From IMG/VR virus record IMGVR_UViG_3300026519_000239, positions 1-64,000 of that record: 64,000 bases of DNA. One strand, 5' to 3'. The stretch is from a virus. The notes under the pieces are model-generated. The model saw only the letters and a list, made by a program, of their open reading frames with translations. It did no database searches and was not told the DNA's origin. Below, piece after piece: positions 1 through 8,837 of this stretch. Both the position numbers and the translations under genes were made by a program. Every line of letters starts with the position of its first letter. Positions within the stretch are counted from its first letter, which is position 1.

Positions 1-201
1 ATTTTGTTCTTTCATCTTGGGCTTTTAGCAGATGACTATTTCTATAATGGAATGGGTACTACAATCATTCCTAGCAGCGATGTTGATGTTACTGCTGGCG
101 ATCATCCGATTGAAATAAAAAAAAAAGCGCCCCTTACAGTGCACAGATTCACCGGTGATGCTTGCGATGATCCATGGGCTGTATGGGACGCGCTAATTTA
201 A
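1..201 (+). CDS. C-terminal end of an unidentified protein, cut by the window edge
   Basis: An open frame runs from the first base to a TAA at 199-201 and has no ribosome-binding site inside the window, so it is most likely the last 66 codons of a gene that starts to the left. The visible part ends with an acidic, tryptophan-containing tail (CDDPWAVWDALI). I do not recognise the family. It points rightward like the tail genes that follow at 830, and converges with the leftward gene at 288-761. Confidence 0.45.
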   Translation: MLFFHLGLLADDYFYNGMGTTIIPSSDVDVTAGDHPIEIKKKAPLTVHRFTGDACDDPWAVWDALI

Positions 202-221
202 GTAGTTGCCGAATTATTCCT

Positions 222-249
222 CCTGCTACTGTATGTAACGAGTAGCAGG
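222..249. terminator. 9-bp hairpin between convergent genes
   Basis: CCTGCTACT (222-230) pairs perfectly with AGTAGCAGG (241-249) around a 10-base loop. It lies between the end of the rightward partial gene and the end of the leftward gene at 288. There is only a weak T-rich stretch 3' of it, so it may be a weak terminator or an mRNA end-protecting hairpin. Confidence 0.4.
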
Positions 250-287
250 CAGGCGTAGCTAGTTCTTTTCTTGGGTTGGGTACTGGT

Positions 288-761
288 CTATACGTCTGCC
301 TCTTTATTTAACATGGCATGTCTTATTTTTCGCCATGCTCTTGCATCATATGTATCCATAGTCTCTAGCCTACGAATCTTGATGCCCTTGTCTCCAATAA
401 ACGCTAATGTAAGCTGTCGACTATCCCCACGTATAGCCATTGCTGCAATTTTCATGCCAGCAAATTCTATGGAGTTATCCTCAGAAGTAATATATGACAC
501 TTCAATTTCATGATCTGAAGTGCCAGTAATAATCCATTCGCCAGTATCCTGTTTTTTTAAATCAGTTATCTTGATAGTTACGAATATACGGCTATTCCTA
601 GCAAAAGTGAGTTTTTCATATGTAAGTATCGTAGACCTTCCAGCCATTGGGGAATCTTCATCGTGACATAGCATGATTTCTGTTTTATCTGGATTTGTTG
701 TAGGCCATGGGAAGTTGCGTGCGAGTAGCAATCGACCTGATTTATTTGATGTATCTTTCAT
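288..761 (-). CDS. Hypothetical protein, 157 aa
   Basis: The ATG at 761 is preceded by AAAAGGAAATAAACT, a good ribosome-binding site. The protein is soluble, with no signal peptide or membrane segment. Its middle is rich in alternating hydrophobic residues (beta-like, around 45-125) and it has a basic C-terminal third. I do not recognise the family. It is transcribed away from the tail gene cluster and shares a divergent intergenic region with the gene at 830. Confidence 0.6.
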   Translation of the reverse strand: MKDTSNKSGRLLLARNFPWPTTNPDKTEIMLCHDEDSPMAGRSTILTYEKLTFARNSRIFVTIKITDLKKQDTGEWIITGTSDHEIEVSYITSEDNSIEFAGMKIAAMAIRGDSRQLTLAFIGDKGIKIRRLETMDTYDARAWRKIRHAMLNKEADV

Positions 762-778
762 AGTTTATTTCCTTTTAA

Positions 779-813
779 GTTGGGTTAGGTTTGGTAGCAC
801 ATACATGACTACC
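779..813. promoter_or_regulatory. Divergent intergenic region with promoter-like element
   Basis: Between the divergent genes at 761 and 830 the + strand reads TTGGGTTAGGTTTGGTAG, and GGTAG (793-797) can pair with CTACC (809-813). This resembles the leftward early elements at 53.6-58.6 kb (GGGTGTTTGGTT followed by a GG-starting hairpin) but is not an exact copy. Its role as a rightward promoter is inferred from position only. Confidence 0.25.
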
Positions 814-829
814 TTGGGTTAAACAGATA

Positions 830-1336
830 ATGTCAGTTACAAATTCTACTTATATCGGTGCATTAAACCATCCTGAAGGATGGTGGAATGTACATAGAGA
901 GGCGCTCTACCATACTGATCCAAGATTGTTCCGTGGATCAGCTCTTTTACAACACCCATATAACCACCCACATTCTATTCATGGGTCTGTTAAGACTGGG
1001 TGTTATGAGCATACTGGTTCGTACCTTCCATACCATTCTTGTGAACCTATTGGAATTAAGTGTAATCAAGAATTGGCCCCTGGCTGGGTTCTTGGTAAGA
1101 AGTATAAGAAGTGCGATCTAGTGGCCGTATGTTCTCCTACAGGAGACACATATATTGCTCAGAGTCTTATAGATGATAACTCTGAGTATCCGTTGACTGG
1201 GGTTACGATGACACCTCCCACATGGAAGCTCACTAACCTCAAGACAATCATTGATGGATTAAAGGCTGGGTGTACAGCTACTGTTCCTGTGAATACACCT
1301 CCACGTATCCTTAATGTACAAGCTATCGGAGGTTAA
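830..1336 (+). CDS. Hypothetical tail-region protein, 168 aa
   Basis: First gene of the rightward tail block. It is rich in His, Cys, Tyr and Gly in its first 100 residues (for example HPYNHPHSIHGS and CYEHTGSYLPYHSC), which suggests a compact, possibly metal-binding or disulfide-containing beta structure. There is no signal peptide. The ATG at 830 has only a weak upstream purine tract. Its stop lies 4 bases before the start of the first PKD/Ig-repeat protein, so it is probably co-transcribed and structural. Family unknown. Confidence 0.6.
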   Translation: MSVTNSTYIGALNHPEGWWNVHREALYHTDPRLFRGSALLQHPYNHPHSIHGSVKTGCYEHTGSYLPYHSCEPIGIKCNQELAPGWVLGKKYKKCDLVAVCSPTGDTYIAQSLIDDNSEYPLTGVTMTPPTWKLTNLKTIIDGLKAGCTATVPVNTPPRILNVQAIGG

Positions 1337-1340
1337 GAAA

Positions 1341-2891
1341 ATGGCACTTACAGGTACTTTGAAATTTAATGTCGTTGATGACGAACAGTCTCAAGTCAAG
1401 CTGACTATTGATTGGGGAGATGGTCAGACATTTATAGATCCTGCTGTACCGTCCAACGGGCAGTTGTATGAGAAGAGCCATACATATGCTACTGCTGGTA
1501 CGTATACGTATAAGATTACTGCTGATGATTTACAGTCACAGAACAATATTGGTATTCACCAAGGACAATGGACTATCACAGGGGCAGCAAATAACAATCC
1601 AACAATTCAAGCCATTCAAGATAAGGTATGGCCTGTAAACCAAAGTATTGTTCCATTTGCTGTTTTGGCTTCTGATCCAGATGGGGATACTCTCACTTAT
1701 ACCGTCACTGGACTTCCTGCTGGTGTTACGTTTAATCCGACTACCAAGCAAATTTCAGGTACGCCTACTGTAGCTCAGAATGCTGTTCCTGTTACCGTGC
1801 AGGTTACAGATAGTAAAGGTGGGTCAGCACAGGTACAGTTCAATGCTACTGTTATTGCCCCTAATGTAAATAATCCACCTGTCATTACATTCACAGGAAC
1901 TCCAGCATTTGATGAGGCAGGGAATGTTATCGGTGTTACGCCAAGTGCTACAGATCCACAAGGAGACACTATTACTTATCAGTGGAGTGTTGTGTCTAAG
2001 CCTGCTAGTTCTGGTGCTGTTACCTTCTCTAATCCAACTAGTATTAGCTCTGGCATCAAAGTTAATGCGCCTCTTTCTGGTGGCACCTATGTGTTTAGGC
2101 TGACTGCTACAGATAGCAAGGGTTCTTCATCCAGTAAGGACTTGACCGTAGTCAAATCCACTACTGTCAACATCCCCCCAATTGTCCTGTCTCGTGCTGA
2201 TGTCAACACTAAAGTAGGTACTGCTACTCCTGCTACTTCTCCAATTGTCGTTGAAGTTAATGATCCAAACGGGGATAGCATCACCAGTATCACCGCTACT
2301 GGCTTGCCACCGGGGATGACAGCTTCCCCGAAGCTGCTGTTCAATAAGCTGGAGATTTCTGGTACTCCAACTACTGCCGGTTCATACACAGTTACAGTTA
2401 CAGCTACAGATGCTCAAGGAGCGCAAGGCAGCAGGGCATTTAACATCATTGTTGCTGCTATTAATACGCCACCTATCATCACTGTGGATCAGTTTGGTCC
2501 TGTTAATACAGGTGGTGGCGGTACTACTAATACCCCACCAGTTATCGCTACAACTAGTACTAGTACAACGAAAACAGGCGGTACTGTTATCACGCCTAAG
2601 ACTGAATTTGGCATTGTTGGCTCAGATGCAGATGGCGATACGTTAACGTACTCATGGACTCCGGGTACTGGATTGAGTTACACAGATTTCTCCAATGCTC
2701 AGTCTATTGATACTACTGTGACGTTACCGACTGTAGCAGGCACTTACGCCTTGACGCTTAATGTAAGTGACGGCACTACTGCTGTATCCAAAACCTTTAC
2801 TGCTGTGGTTCAAGCTGCTAGTGGCGGCGTAACTGGTGGTGTAAGCAATGCTGCACCTACTCTTGAACTTGGCACGCCAACAGGTGGTTAA
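1341..2891 (+). CDS. PKD/Ig-repeat tail protein, 516 aa
   Basis: The ATG at 1341 follows CGGAGGTTAAGAAA, a strong ribosome-binding site; the frame opens earlier at 1314 but without one. The N-terminus is a PKD-like domain (IDWGDGQTF... HTYATAGTYTYKITADD). It is followed by repeated Ig-like modules of the 'putative Ig' type, each with DPDGDTLTYTVTGLPAGV and an SGTPT turn. Such modules are stalks or carbohydrate-binding parts of phage tail fibres and host adhesins. The first 100 residues are clearly paralogous to those of the protein at 4587. It sits directly upstream of the glycosidase-like protein. Confidence 0.8.
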   Translation: MALTGTLKFNVVDDEQSQVKLTIDWGDGQTFIDPAVPSNGQLYEKSHTYATAGTYTYKITADDLQSQNNIGIHQGQWTITGAANNNPTIQAIQDKVWPVNQSIVPFAVLASDPDGDTLTYTVTGLPAGVTFNPTTKQISGTPTVAQNAVPVTVQVTDSKGGSAQVQFNATVIAPNVNNPPVITFTGTPAFDEAGNVIGVTPSATDPQGDTITYQWSVVSKPASSGAVTFSNPTSISSGIKVNAPLSGGTYVFRLTATDSKGSSSSKDLTVVKSTTVNIPPIVLSRADVNTKVGTATPATSPIVVEVNDPNGDSITSITATGLPPGMTASPKLLFNKLEISGTPTTAGSYTVTVTATDAQGAQGSRAFNIIVAAINTPPIITVDQFGPVNTGGGGTTNTPPVIATTSTSTTKTGGTVITPKTEFGIVGSDADGDTLTYSWTPGTGLSYTDFSNAQSIDTTVTLPTVAGTYALTLNVSDGTTAVSKTFTAVVQAASGGVTGGVSNAAPTLELGTPTGG

Positions 2892-2893
2892 CG

Positions 2894-4573
2894 ATGGCTG
2901 ATGGTACTCTTATTATTCCATACCGTGTTACTGACGCTGACAGTCCTGCTAGTAGCCTTCGTATTAATTTCCTTGTACGAGATGCCAGTACGCAAGCAAT
3001 TGTTAGTACGTTTTATGTAACCCCTACAGCTTTGGGCCAATGGCTCAACGCATCCAAGGTACTTCCTGCCGGTACATACACAGTTGACGGAATTGTTACT
3101 GACGGTACAAATGCAAGTTCTGTTCAGAAAACTAATCCTGTTACTGTGGTTCCGGGGCAGGTAGTTACTGCTTCTTGGATTGGAGGCAACACAACATTTC
3201 ATATTGATTGGTCTAAGATGTGGCCTCTGGCCAATATCTGGAAGTCCTGTAGAGACCCAAGGAGAAGCCCTCTTGGTTCCTCTGGTACACAGACATGGGA
3301 TAGCAATGATGAATTAGTAACCAATACAGGCACTGTCAGTACAGCTATTGGAGTGTCCTACCCTGAGTTTCCTAAAGGCACTTATGTCGTTGAGTGGGAT
3401 GGCTCAGGGAGTATGACTGTGAATGGTGTCAATGTTCCTTCTACCGGCGGTACTGTGGCTATCCAATCAGGTGCTGGTCCAGAAGGGTCTATTTCTGTGG
3501 ATATACATGGAGTATGCACAGGAATCCGTATTTACAAAGAAGGACATGACCCACTGAAAGCTCACCCTGATTTTGTAGCCAAATTCTCTCAGCTTGGCGT
3601 TATCAGATTTATGGATCTAATGGGTACCAACTCATCTGTAGTTGACTCCATTACTGCACTTCCTAAGCCAGAAGATAGCTTCTATACAAGACAGTCTACT
3701 TATACTCATGATGGTGCAAATCAAGCCAGATACGGAGATGGGTTGCCTATTGAAGTTTGCTGCATGATTGCCAAGGAGTGTAATGCTATTCCTTGGCTTC
3801 ATTCATACCATTTACTGGATGATGCTGGCATTACAGAGATGGCACGGAGAGCTAAATCTGTGATGGGTACATTGCCATGTATTCATGAGTTTTCAAATGA
3901 ATGCTGGAATGATCAGCCTGATTTTCAGCAAACCAACTGGTGCCGTCAGAGAGGCATTGAAGCTGGTTTAGACCCAGCAAACCAATACCAAGCAGGCTAT
4001 CGGTACTACGCTAAACGGGTCATTGAGGCTGGTAGGGCATGGAAATCAGCCTATCCAAATACTGTCAATGTTTTGGCTTGGCAAAAATTAGAAGCTCAGT
4101 ATAAGGACTATTGGCAGCTCAATAATGTGTTGAAGCCCCAGATTGATTCTATGAATGGCATGGGCGATATAGACGCTGTATCTATATCTGGGTACCACGG
4201 CGGGCAGATAGTAAGTGTCGCGGATTGGTTTAATAATGTTGATGCTTACATGGCAGACACTAAGTCCTCATGGCAGGGGTTTAAAATTAATGTTGCTGAT
4301 GCATGGGGCAACAAGAAGTTCTTTGTTTATGAGGGAAACTGGTCTGGCATGGGGACAACTGATGTCATGCGTGATGCTCGATTTCAAGCCAAATTTGAGC
4401 AGCATTTACAAGATGCTTTCGATGTAGGCATCGACTTGTACTGTGTCTACACCATCATTGCTAAGAATGGCTCTGGGCAAGGATGGGGCATTTTGGATTA
4501 TCAAGGCCAAGCAACGTCTCCGGGATGGCAAGCTATTCTTGCTAAACTGGGACTCAAGAGTTTTCAGGTTTGA
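2894..4573 (+). CDS. Tail protein with glycoside-hydrolase-like (clan A) domain, 559 aa
   Basis: Residues 1-90 form a beta domain shared with the protein at 8838 (IPYRVTDADSPA... VTPTALGQWL... GTYTVDGIVTDG), probably an attachment domain. From about 100 the protein resembles a beta-sandwich followed by a TIM-barrel glycosidase. HEFSNECWND (331-340) looks like the Asn-Glu acid/base motif, with E336 the candidate. FFVYEGN (477-482) looks like the nucleophile strand, with E480 the candidate. This fits a clan GH-A hydrolase acting on a surface polysaccharide. The substrate cannot be told. The assignment rests on motif pattern only. Confidence 0.6.
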   Translation: MADGTLIIPYRVTDADSPASSLRINFLVRDASTQAIVSTFYVTPTALGQWLNASKVLPAGTYTVDGIVTDGTNASSVQKTNPVTVVPGQVVTASWIGGNTTFHIDWSKMWPLANIWKSCRDPRRSPLGSSGTQTWDSNDELVTNTGTVSTAIGVSYPEFPKGTYVVEWDGSGSMTVNGVNVPSTGGTVAIQSGAGPEGSISVDIHGVCTGIRIYKEGHDPLKAHPDFVAKFSQLGVIRFMDLMGTNSSVVDSITALPKPEDSFYTRQSTYTHDGANQARYGDGLPIEVCCMIAKECNAIPWLHSYHLLDDAGITEMARRAKSVMGTLPCIHEFSNECWNDQPDFQQTNWCRQRGIEAGLDPANQYQAGYRYYAKRVIEAGRAWKSAYPNTVNVLAWQKLEAQYKDYWQLNNVLKPQIDSMNGMGDIDAVSISGYHGGQIVSVADWFNNVDAYMADTKSSWQGFKINVADAWGNKKFFVYEGNWSGMGTTDVMRDARFQAKFEQHLQDAFDVGIDLYCVYTIIAKNGSGQGWGILDYQGQATSPGWQAILAKLGLKSFQV

Positions 4574-4586
4574 GGGGTAAGAACAG

Positions 4587-6164
4587 ATGGTTGATTATGT
4601 ATTGAAGTTCCGTGTACGGGATGCTGAACAAAGCGCGTGTGATGCAACAGTTGAGTGGGGAGATGGTAGTGCTAATGAGTCTATTATTGGAATTGCTGCT
4701 GATGACTCTCAAGTAGTTACCAAGAATCATAATTACGCAACTAATGGTACGTATACATTACGGATCACTGCTGATGACAAGCAGTCTGATAACAACACTA
4801 CTGTCTGGTCCCAGTCAGTGACAGTCACAGGCAACACTGCTGCAAACTCTGCTCCTACAATTACACAAGTGCCTGATAAGACGTTTATAGCCGGGCAGGC
4901 TATTACGCCAATTCAGATCAGTGGTACCGATCCAGACGGTGATACCGTGAGCTTTACGGTATCTGGCTTACCTGCTGGTTTGACTTATGATGCAACCAAC
5001 AAGCAGATCACTGGTACGCCCACTGGTACAGGCAGTTCCACCATTACTGTAGTTGGTTCAGATGGCAAAGGTGGTCAGAGCACGATGACATTTAATGCCA
5101 CTGTTAGCGCTACTACACCTGCCAACAAAGCTCCTGTTGTTGGTTCAGCTATACCAAAGATTCAAGTACTCAAAGGACTGGCTAAGACATTCACTATCCC
5201 ATCTAATGCGTTTTTTGACCCTGATGGTGATGCGTTGACATACTCACTGACTGGGGATAAGTTCAGCGCAGCCCTAACTGGCAATACGATCACCTTTAAT
5301 AACAGCCTGAATAGTGGCTATTTAATGGAGATTACAGCTACTGATCCTAGCGGGGCCAGTGCAAAGCAGACAGTGCAGGTAGAATTAGTAACAGTAAGTC
5401 CCGGTACTGCTCAGGACATGTCATTTACCAATACTGGTCCAATTGCTACTTTTAGCTTTGTTCCTAAGACTTCTCCTATTTTATCGCCTCAAGCCAAGCT
5501 AACTGCTGAAATTGATTGGGGGGATGGATCAAAGAACACCTATATAGGGCTGACTGCTGGTTCTCAGGTACAAAGGCAGCATACATATTCTGCTAACGGC
5601 AACTTTACTGCTAGAGTGCGGGTTAAGCACGATGGTGCTACTGATACATCGTACTCTAGCCCGATCAGTGCACTCGTCACCATTACAGGAGCCGCTCCTA
5701 ACAATAATCCAGTAATTCAGGCAATTGGCAATAAGACCTTTACTCAAGGTACTGCTATTACCTCTATTCCTCTTGTTGGGAATGATCCTGATGGGGATGC
5801 GGTCACATTCACAGTCACTGGGTTGCCTGCTGGCTTGAGTTATGACGCTACTAACAAGCGGATTGCAGGAACACCAACCGCCACTGGTTCAAACATCGTT
5901 ACTGTGAACGCTTCTGATGGTAAGGGAGGAACTGCTAGTACTACGTTTACCATCACCGTCAATGCTGCTACTCCGACCGCTATCGCTATAGCTGATAACG
6001 TGGGCACTAAGAATCCTGGCGAGACATTCACATATGACTTAGCTGCCAATGACACACCCTGTAGTCAAGGTACGACGACCTACGAACTGGTGCCTGGATC
6101 TGAAACCAATTGTAGCGTAACTATTGACCCGATTACGGGTGTAGCAACAATCACTGTGCAGTAA
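4587..6164 (+). CDS. PKD/Ig-repeat tail protein, 525 aa (paralogue of 1341)
   Basis: The ATG at 4587 has GAGGGGTAAGAACAG just upstream. The N-terminal PKD-like module (VEWGDGSANES... NHNYATNGTYTLRITADD) matches the module at the start of the protein at 1341. There follow Ig-like repeats (DPDGDTVSFTVSGLPAGLTYD, ITGTPTGTGS), a second PKD module (IDWGDGSKNTY... HTYSANGNFTARV) and a further Ig repeat. The duplicated architecture next to different enzymes suggests a branched receptor-binding complex. No enzymatic motif is visible. Confidence 0.8.
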   Translation: MVDYVLKFRVRDAEQSACDATVEWGDGSANESIIGIAADDSQVVTKNHNYATNGTYTLRITADDKQSDNNTTVWSQSVTVTGNTAANSAPTITQVPDKTFIAGQAITPIQISGTDPDGDTVSFTVSGLPAGLTYDATNKQITGTPTGTGSSTITVVGSDGKGGQSTMTFNATVSATTPANKAPVVGSAIPKIQVLKGLAKTFTIPSNAFFDPDGDALTYSLTGDKFSAALTGNTITFNNSLNSGYLMEITATDPSGASAKQTVQVELVTVSPGTAQDMSFTNTGPIATFSFVPKTSPILSPQAKLTAEIDWGDGSKNTYIGLTAGSQVQRQHTYSANGNFTARVRVKHDGATDTSYSSPISALVTITGAAPNNNPVIQAIGNKTFTQGTAITSIPLVGNDPDGDAVTFTVTGLPAGLSYDATNKRIAGTPTATGSNIVTVNASDGKGGTASTTFTITVNAATPTAIAIADNVGTKNPGETFTYDLAANDTPCSQGTTTYELVPGSETNCSVTIDPITGVATITVQ

Positions 6165-6182
6165 TTTTAGGAGTTTTTTGTT

Positions 6183-7238
6183 ATGCCATTTTCATTTGAG
6201 TACAACATCAAATGCAACGGAACAGTGGTTGATACAGCCATTGTTACTGGACAGATTAGCAACAGCGCGCCAGTAATAACCTCAGCGGCTAGCAGTGTCA
6301 CAAAGACAACGTGTACTATGTCCACGGCTGATTTTGGTATCACTGTCACTGACCCTAATAGCGATACTGTTACCTACTTATGGGAAGACGTTTCGCCAAA
6401 TGGGTCAGTGACTATCGCTGATAATACTTTGCTGGTTACTGATATTTCATTCAATGGCGTATCAGGCTCAACTACTGCATCTTATGCTGTCAAACTTACG
6501 GTATCAGATGGGAACTTGAGCACATCGCAGGTATTCAACATCACTAAAGAGGCCAATAAGCCTGCTCAGTTGGAATCCAAGCTGCCTGATTTTCTCATTG
6601 AAAAGGGGGCCGCATTTAGCTATCAGATACCTACGTCTTCGTTCTCTGATCCAGAGAATGATCCGGTGTCGTTCTTTTTGTCAGTAGGGATGCCTTCCGG
6701 TATTAGCTTTGATAAGACGACCAGAACGTTTTCAGGGACTCCGACGTCTTCTAACACTTATGGAAACGGCGTATTATTCAAAGATACTGGTAGCTGTGCT
6801 AATGGAGCCAGTGTTGGGGCGTGGTTTGGTTGGACTGTATATGATCAAGCTGATAGCAATAACCCGCTGAATACTGCCATGGTTACTCTGAATAACTCAG
6901 TTAATGTCCCTTATCTAGTATGCGAGGTAGGCGTCCCAGTAGATTACCCGCTACCTCCGGCGGCTTCATTTATTAATGATCCCGCTGGGAGGGCGTTCGA
7001 GCTGAGCGGTGCCTCTTTGCCACCAGGCCTGTCTGTTGACACCGCTGCTAATAAGATCGTCGGTACGCCAACAACGAGTAAGCTTGCTGGTGTATTGCTG
7101 TACTGCAAATTCGCAGGGACTATATACGCCGCCCGTCTGACATCGTTCCCGATAAAAGTGGAGCCAGCAGGCACCGGACTTCAAGTGGGTGCTACTGGTG
7201 TACTTGAGGGTACCGATCATTCATTTCCGGGGTACTAA
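6183..7238 (+). CDS. Ig-repeat tail protein, 351 aa
   Basis: Starts at an ATG with TAGGAGTTTTTTGTT upstream. The first 20 residues (FSFEYNIKCNG...) match the start of the next protein (FSFMYKISCGD...), a second type of shared N-terminal module in this cluster. Ig-like repeats follow (DPENDPVSFFLSVGMPSGISFD, FSGTPTS; LPPGLSVDTAANKIVGTPT). No catalytic motif is apparent, so it is probably a structural partner of the esterase protein that follows after one base. Confidence 0.75.
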   Translation: MPFSFEYNIKCNGTVVDTAIVTGQISNSAPVITSAASSVTKTTCTMSTADFGITVTDPNSDTVTYLWEDVSPNGSVTIADNTLLVTDISFNGVSGSTTASYAVKLTVSDGNLSTSQVFNITKEANKPAQLESKLPDFLIEKGAAFSYQIPTSSFSDPENDPVSFFLSVGMPSGISFDKTTRTFSGTPTSSNTYGNGVLFKDTGSCANGASVGAWFGWTVYDQADSNNPLNTAMVTLNNSVNVPYLVCEVGVPVDYPLPPAASFINDPAGRAFELSGASLPPGLSVDTAANKIVGTPTTSKLAGVLLYCKFAGTIYAARLTSFPIKVEPAGTGLQVGATGVLEGTDHSFPGY

Positions 7239-7239
7239 A

Positions 7240-8817
7240 ATGAGTGCTTTCTCGTTTATGTACAAAATCTCCTGCGGCGACAATGCGTTTGCCGCAGAAG
7301 TATCTGGTGTAGCTAATAGTCCATATAAAGTCGCAGTGTTTGTCATTGCCGGGCAGTCGAATACGCATTTTGGTAAAAATGACGTACCCACTACAGCACC
7401 GTTAGATCGTTTGTACCAAGTCGCCCGTGGCGGGGCCAATGATGGGACTGTTGTCCCTGTAGCATCTCTTCCGCTTGACTTCTCTAGTGCGACTTCTGAC
7501 CGCGCTGGATTCGGTGCGTTGTTTGCTAGCAAATACGCTACAGACAACCCCACGCATGATGTGATTCTTGTACCCACTGGTGTTGGGTCTACTTCTCTCA
7601 AATCTGGCGCGTGGCGAAAAGGTGGAAACTTGTATCAAGATACGATAGCCAGAGTAGCTATTGCATTGGCACATCATCCTGATGCTTTTTTAGCTGGGGT
7701 ACTGTGGCATCAAGGGGAGTCCGATGTTGGTAACGCCCAATATCAGAGTCAACTTGACGCCATGATTGCCGACATGCGCTCTGATATCGGTGTTCCTGAT
7801 GTCCCGTTCTTGCTTGGTACACTGTCCCCTTTGTGGCTTGAAAATAATCAATCGGGGCGGGATATCGATACCATTATCAGAGGAACTCCATCACGGGTTC
7901 CAAACACTACCTTGGTGGACGCTGCTGACTACCCGTTATTGACTAAGTACATGCGGTCTGAGGAGATACATTTCTCCTATAAGGCACAGCGTGTTTTGGC
8001 CGACAGATACTACCGGGCTTTTCTTGGCCGGCGTAGATTGGAAGCTGCTCACGCTATTTCATTTACCACGAGCGCGCGCATAGTAGTTGCTGCTGGATTT
8101 GATGTCGATTCTTATATCGTGCGTTATAGTAATAATGGTACTGACATGCAGTCCGTGAGCAGTAACGGTGAGTTGAGTATCAGCGGTTTATCTCCAGATA
8201 CTTCGTATTCGGCATTTGTGTACGGAGTAATTAACGGCGTTGAGACACAGCCTTTGCCTGTACAGTTTAGGACTATGTCTGAAGCTCCTAAACTAGCGAT
8301 AGTTGGGGTAAGGGATAAGCCCACGAACGAAGTCACTGGCAACGTACCAACTTCAGTGGTGTACCCCGATTTAAGTACCAGTGAGCACGGATGGTACAAG
8401 TACTACAACGTATTTTCTGGTGGCGGAGGGCTTCGTACTGACGCGGTAATACGTGTTGGCGACGCTTATAAAAAAGTGATTCATTTTACGATTGAAACTA
8501 TGCCGAGTTCACGTGGTAACTTGGTGAGTTCTAATCAAATATTTTCACATCACCTGAGCGTATTTTCAGACGGGCGCATAGCCGCTGGGCATGGGACAAA
8601 TTTTACCGTTGTAGAATCGGCGCCTGGAAAAATTCAGGCAGGTGTGTGGTACACAGCAGAAGTCGAATACGACGGTAGCAACCTCTCCTTGCATCTGGAT
8701 GAGGAGCTTATAGCATCTGCTGCTGTCGCTCCGATACCTGTAGATGGTGCTGTACAAGTTTTCGCTGCTGGCAGCAACGCGGTAATAGGTGCATTTGACT
8801 ATGTACTTGTTACTTAA
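7240..8817 (+). CDS. Tail protein with SASA-type carbohydrate esterase domain, 525 aa
   Basis: The ATG at 7240 lies one base after the previous stop; an earlier in-frame start at 7189 lies inside the upstream gene. After a 25-residue shared N-terminal module there is an SGNH/SASA-type hydrolase: AGQSN (38-41, nucleophile S40), a GVGSTSL block (about 114-120), WHQGESD (156-162), and the catalytic-His block EIHFS. The family removes O-acetyl groups from sialic acid or other polysaccharide sugars. A fibronectin-like segment and a C-terminal jelly-roll-like domain (VEYDGSNLSLHLDEELI) follow. It likely deacetylates capsule or LPS during adsorption. Confidence 0.8.
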   Translation: MSAFSFMYKISCGDNAFAAEVSGVANSPYKVAVFVIAGQSNTHFGKNDVPTTAPLDRLYQVARGGANDGTVVPVASLPLDFSSATSDRAGFGALFASKYATDNPTHDVILVPTGVGSTSLKSGAWRKGGNLYQDTIARVAIALAHHPDAFLAGVLWHQGESDVGNAQYQSQLDAMIADMRSDIGVPDVPFLLGTLSPLWLENNQSGRDIDTIIRGTPSRVPNTTLVDAADYPLLTKYMRSEEIHFSYKAQRVLADRYYRAFLGRRRLEAAHAISFTTSARIVVAAGFDVDSYIVRYSNNGTDMQSVSSNGELSISGLSPDTSYSAFVYGVINGVETQPLPVQFRTMSEAPKLAIVGVRDKPTNEVTGNVPTSVVYPDLSTSEHGWYKYYNVFSGGGGLRTDAVIRVGDAYKKVIHFTIETMPSSRGNLVSSNQIFSHHLSVFSDGRIAAGHGTNFTVVESAPGKIQAGVWYTAEVEYDGSNLSLHLDEELIASAAVAPIPVDGAVQVFAAGSNAVIGAFDYVLVT

Positions 8818-8837
8818 TTTAAAGTGGAAAGTATCTA

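Noticed and set aside
288-513. Frames opposite to the gene at 288-761 and to many other long genes
   Set aside because: They are shadows of well-supported genes in other frames.
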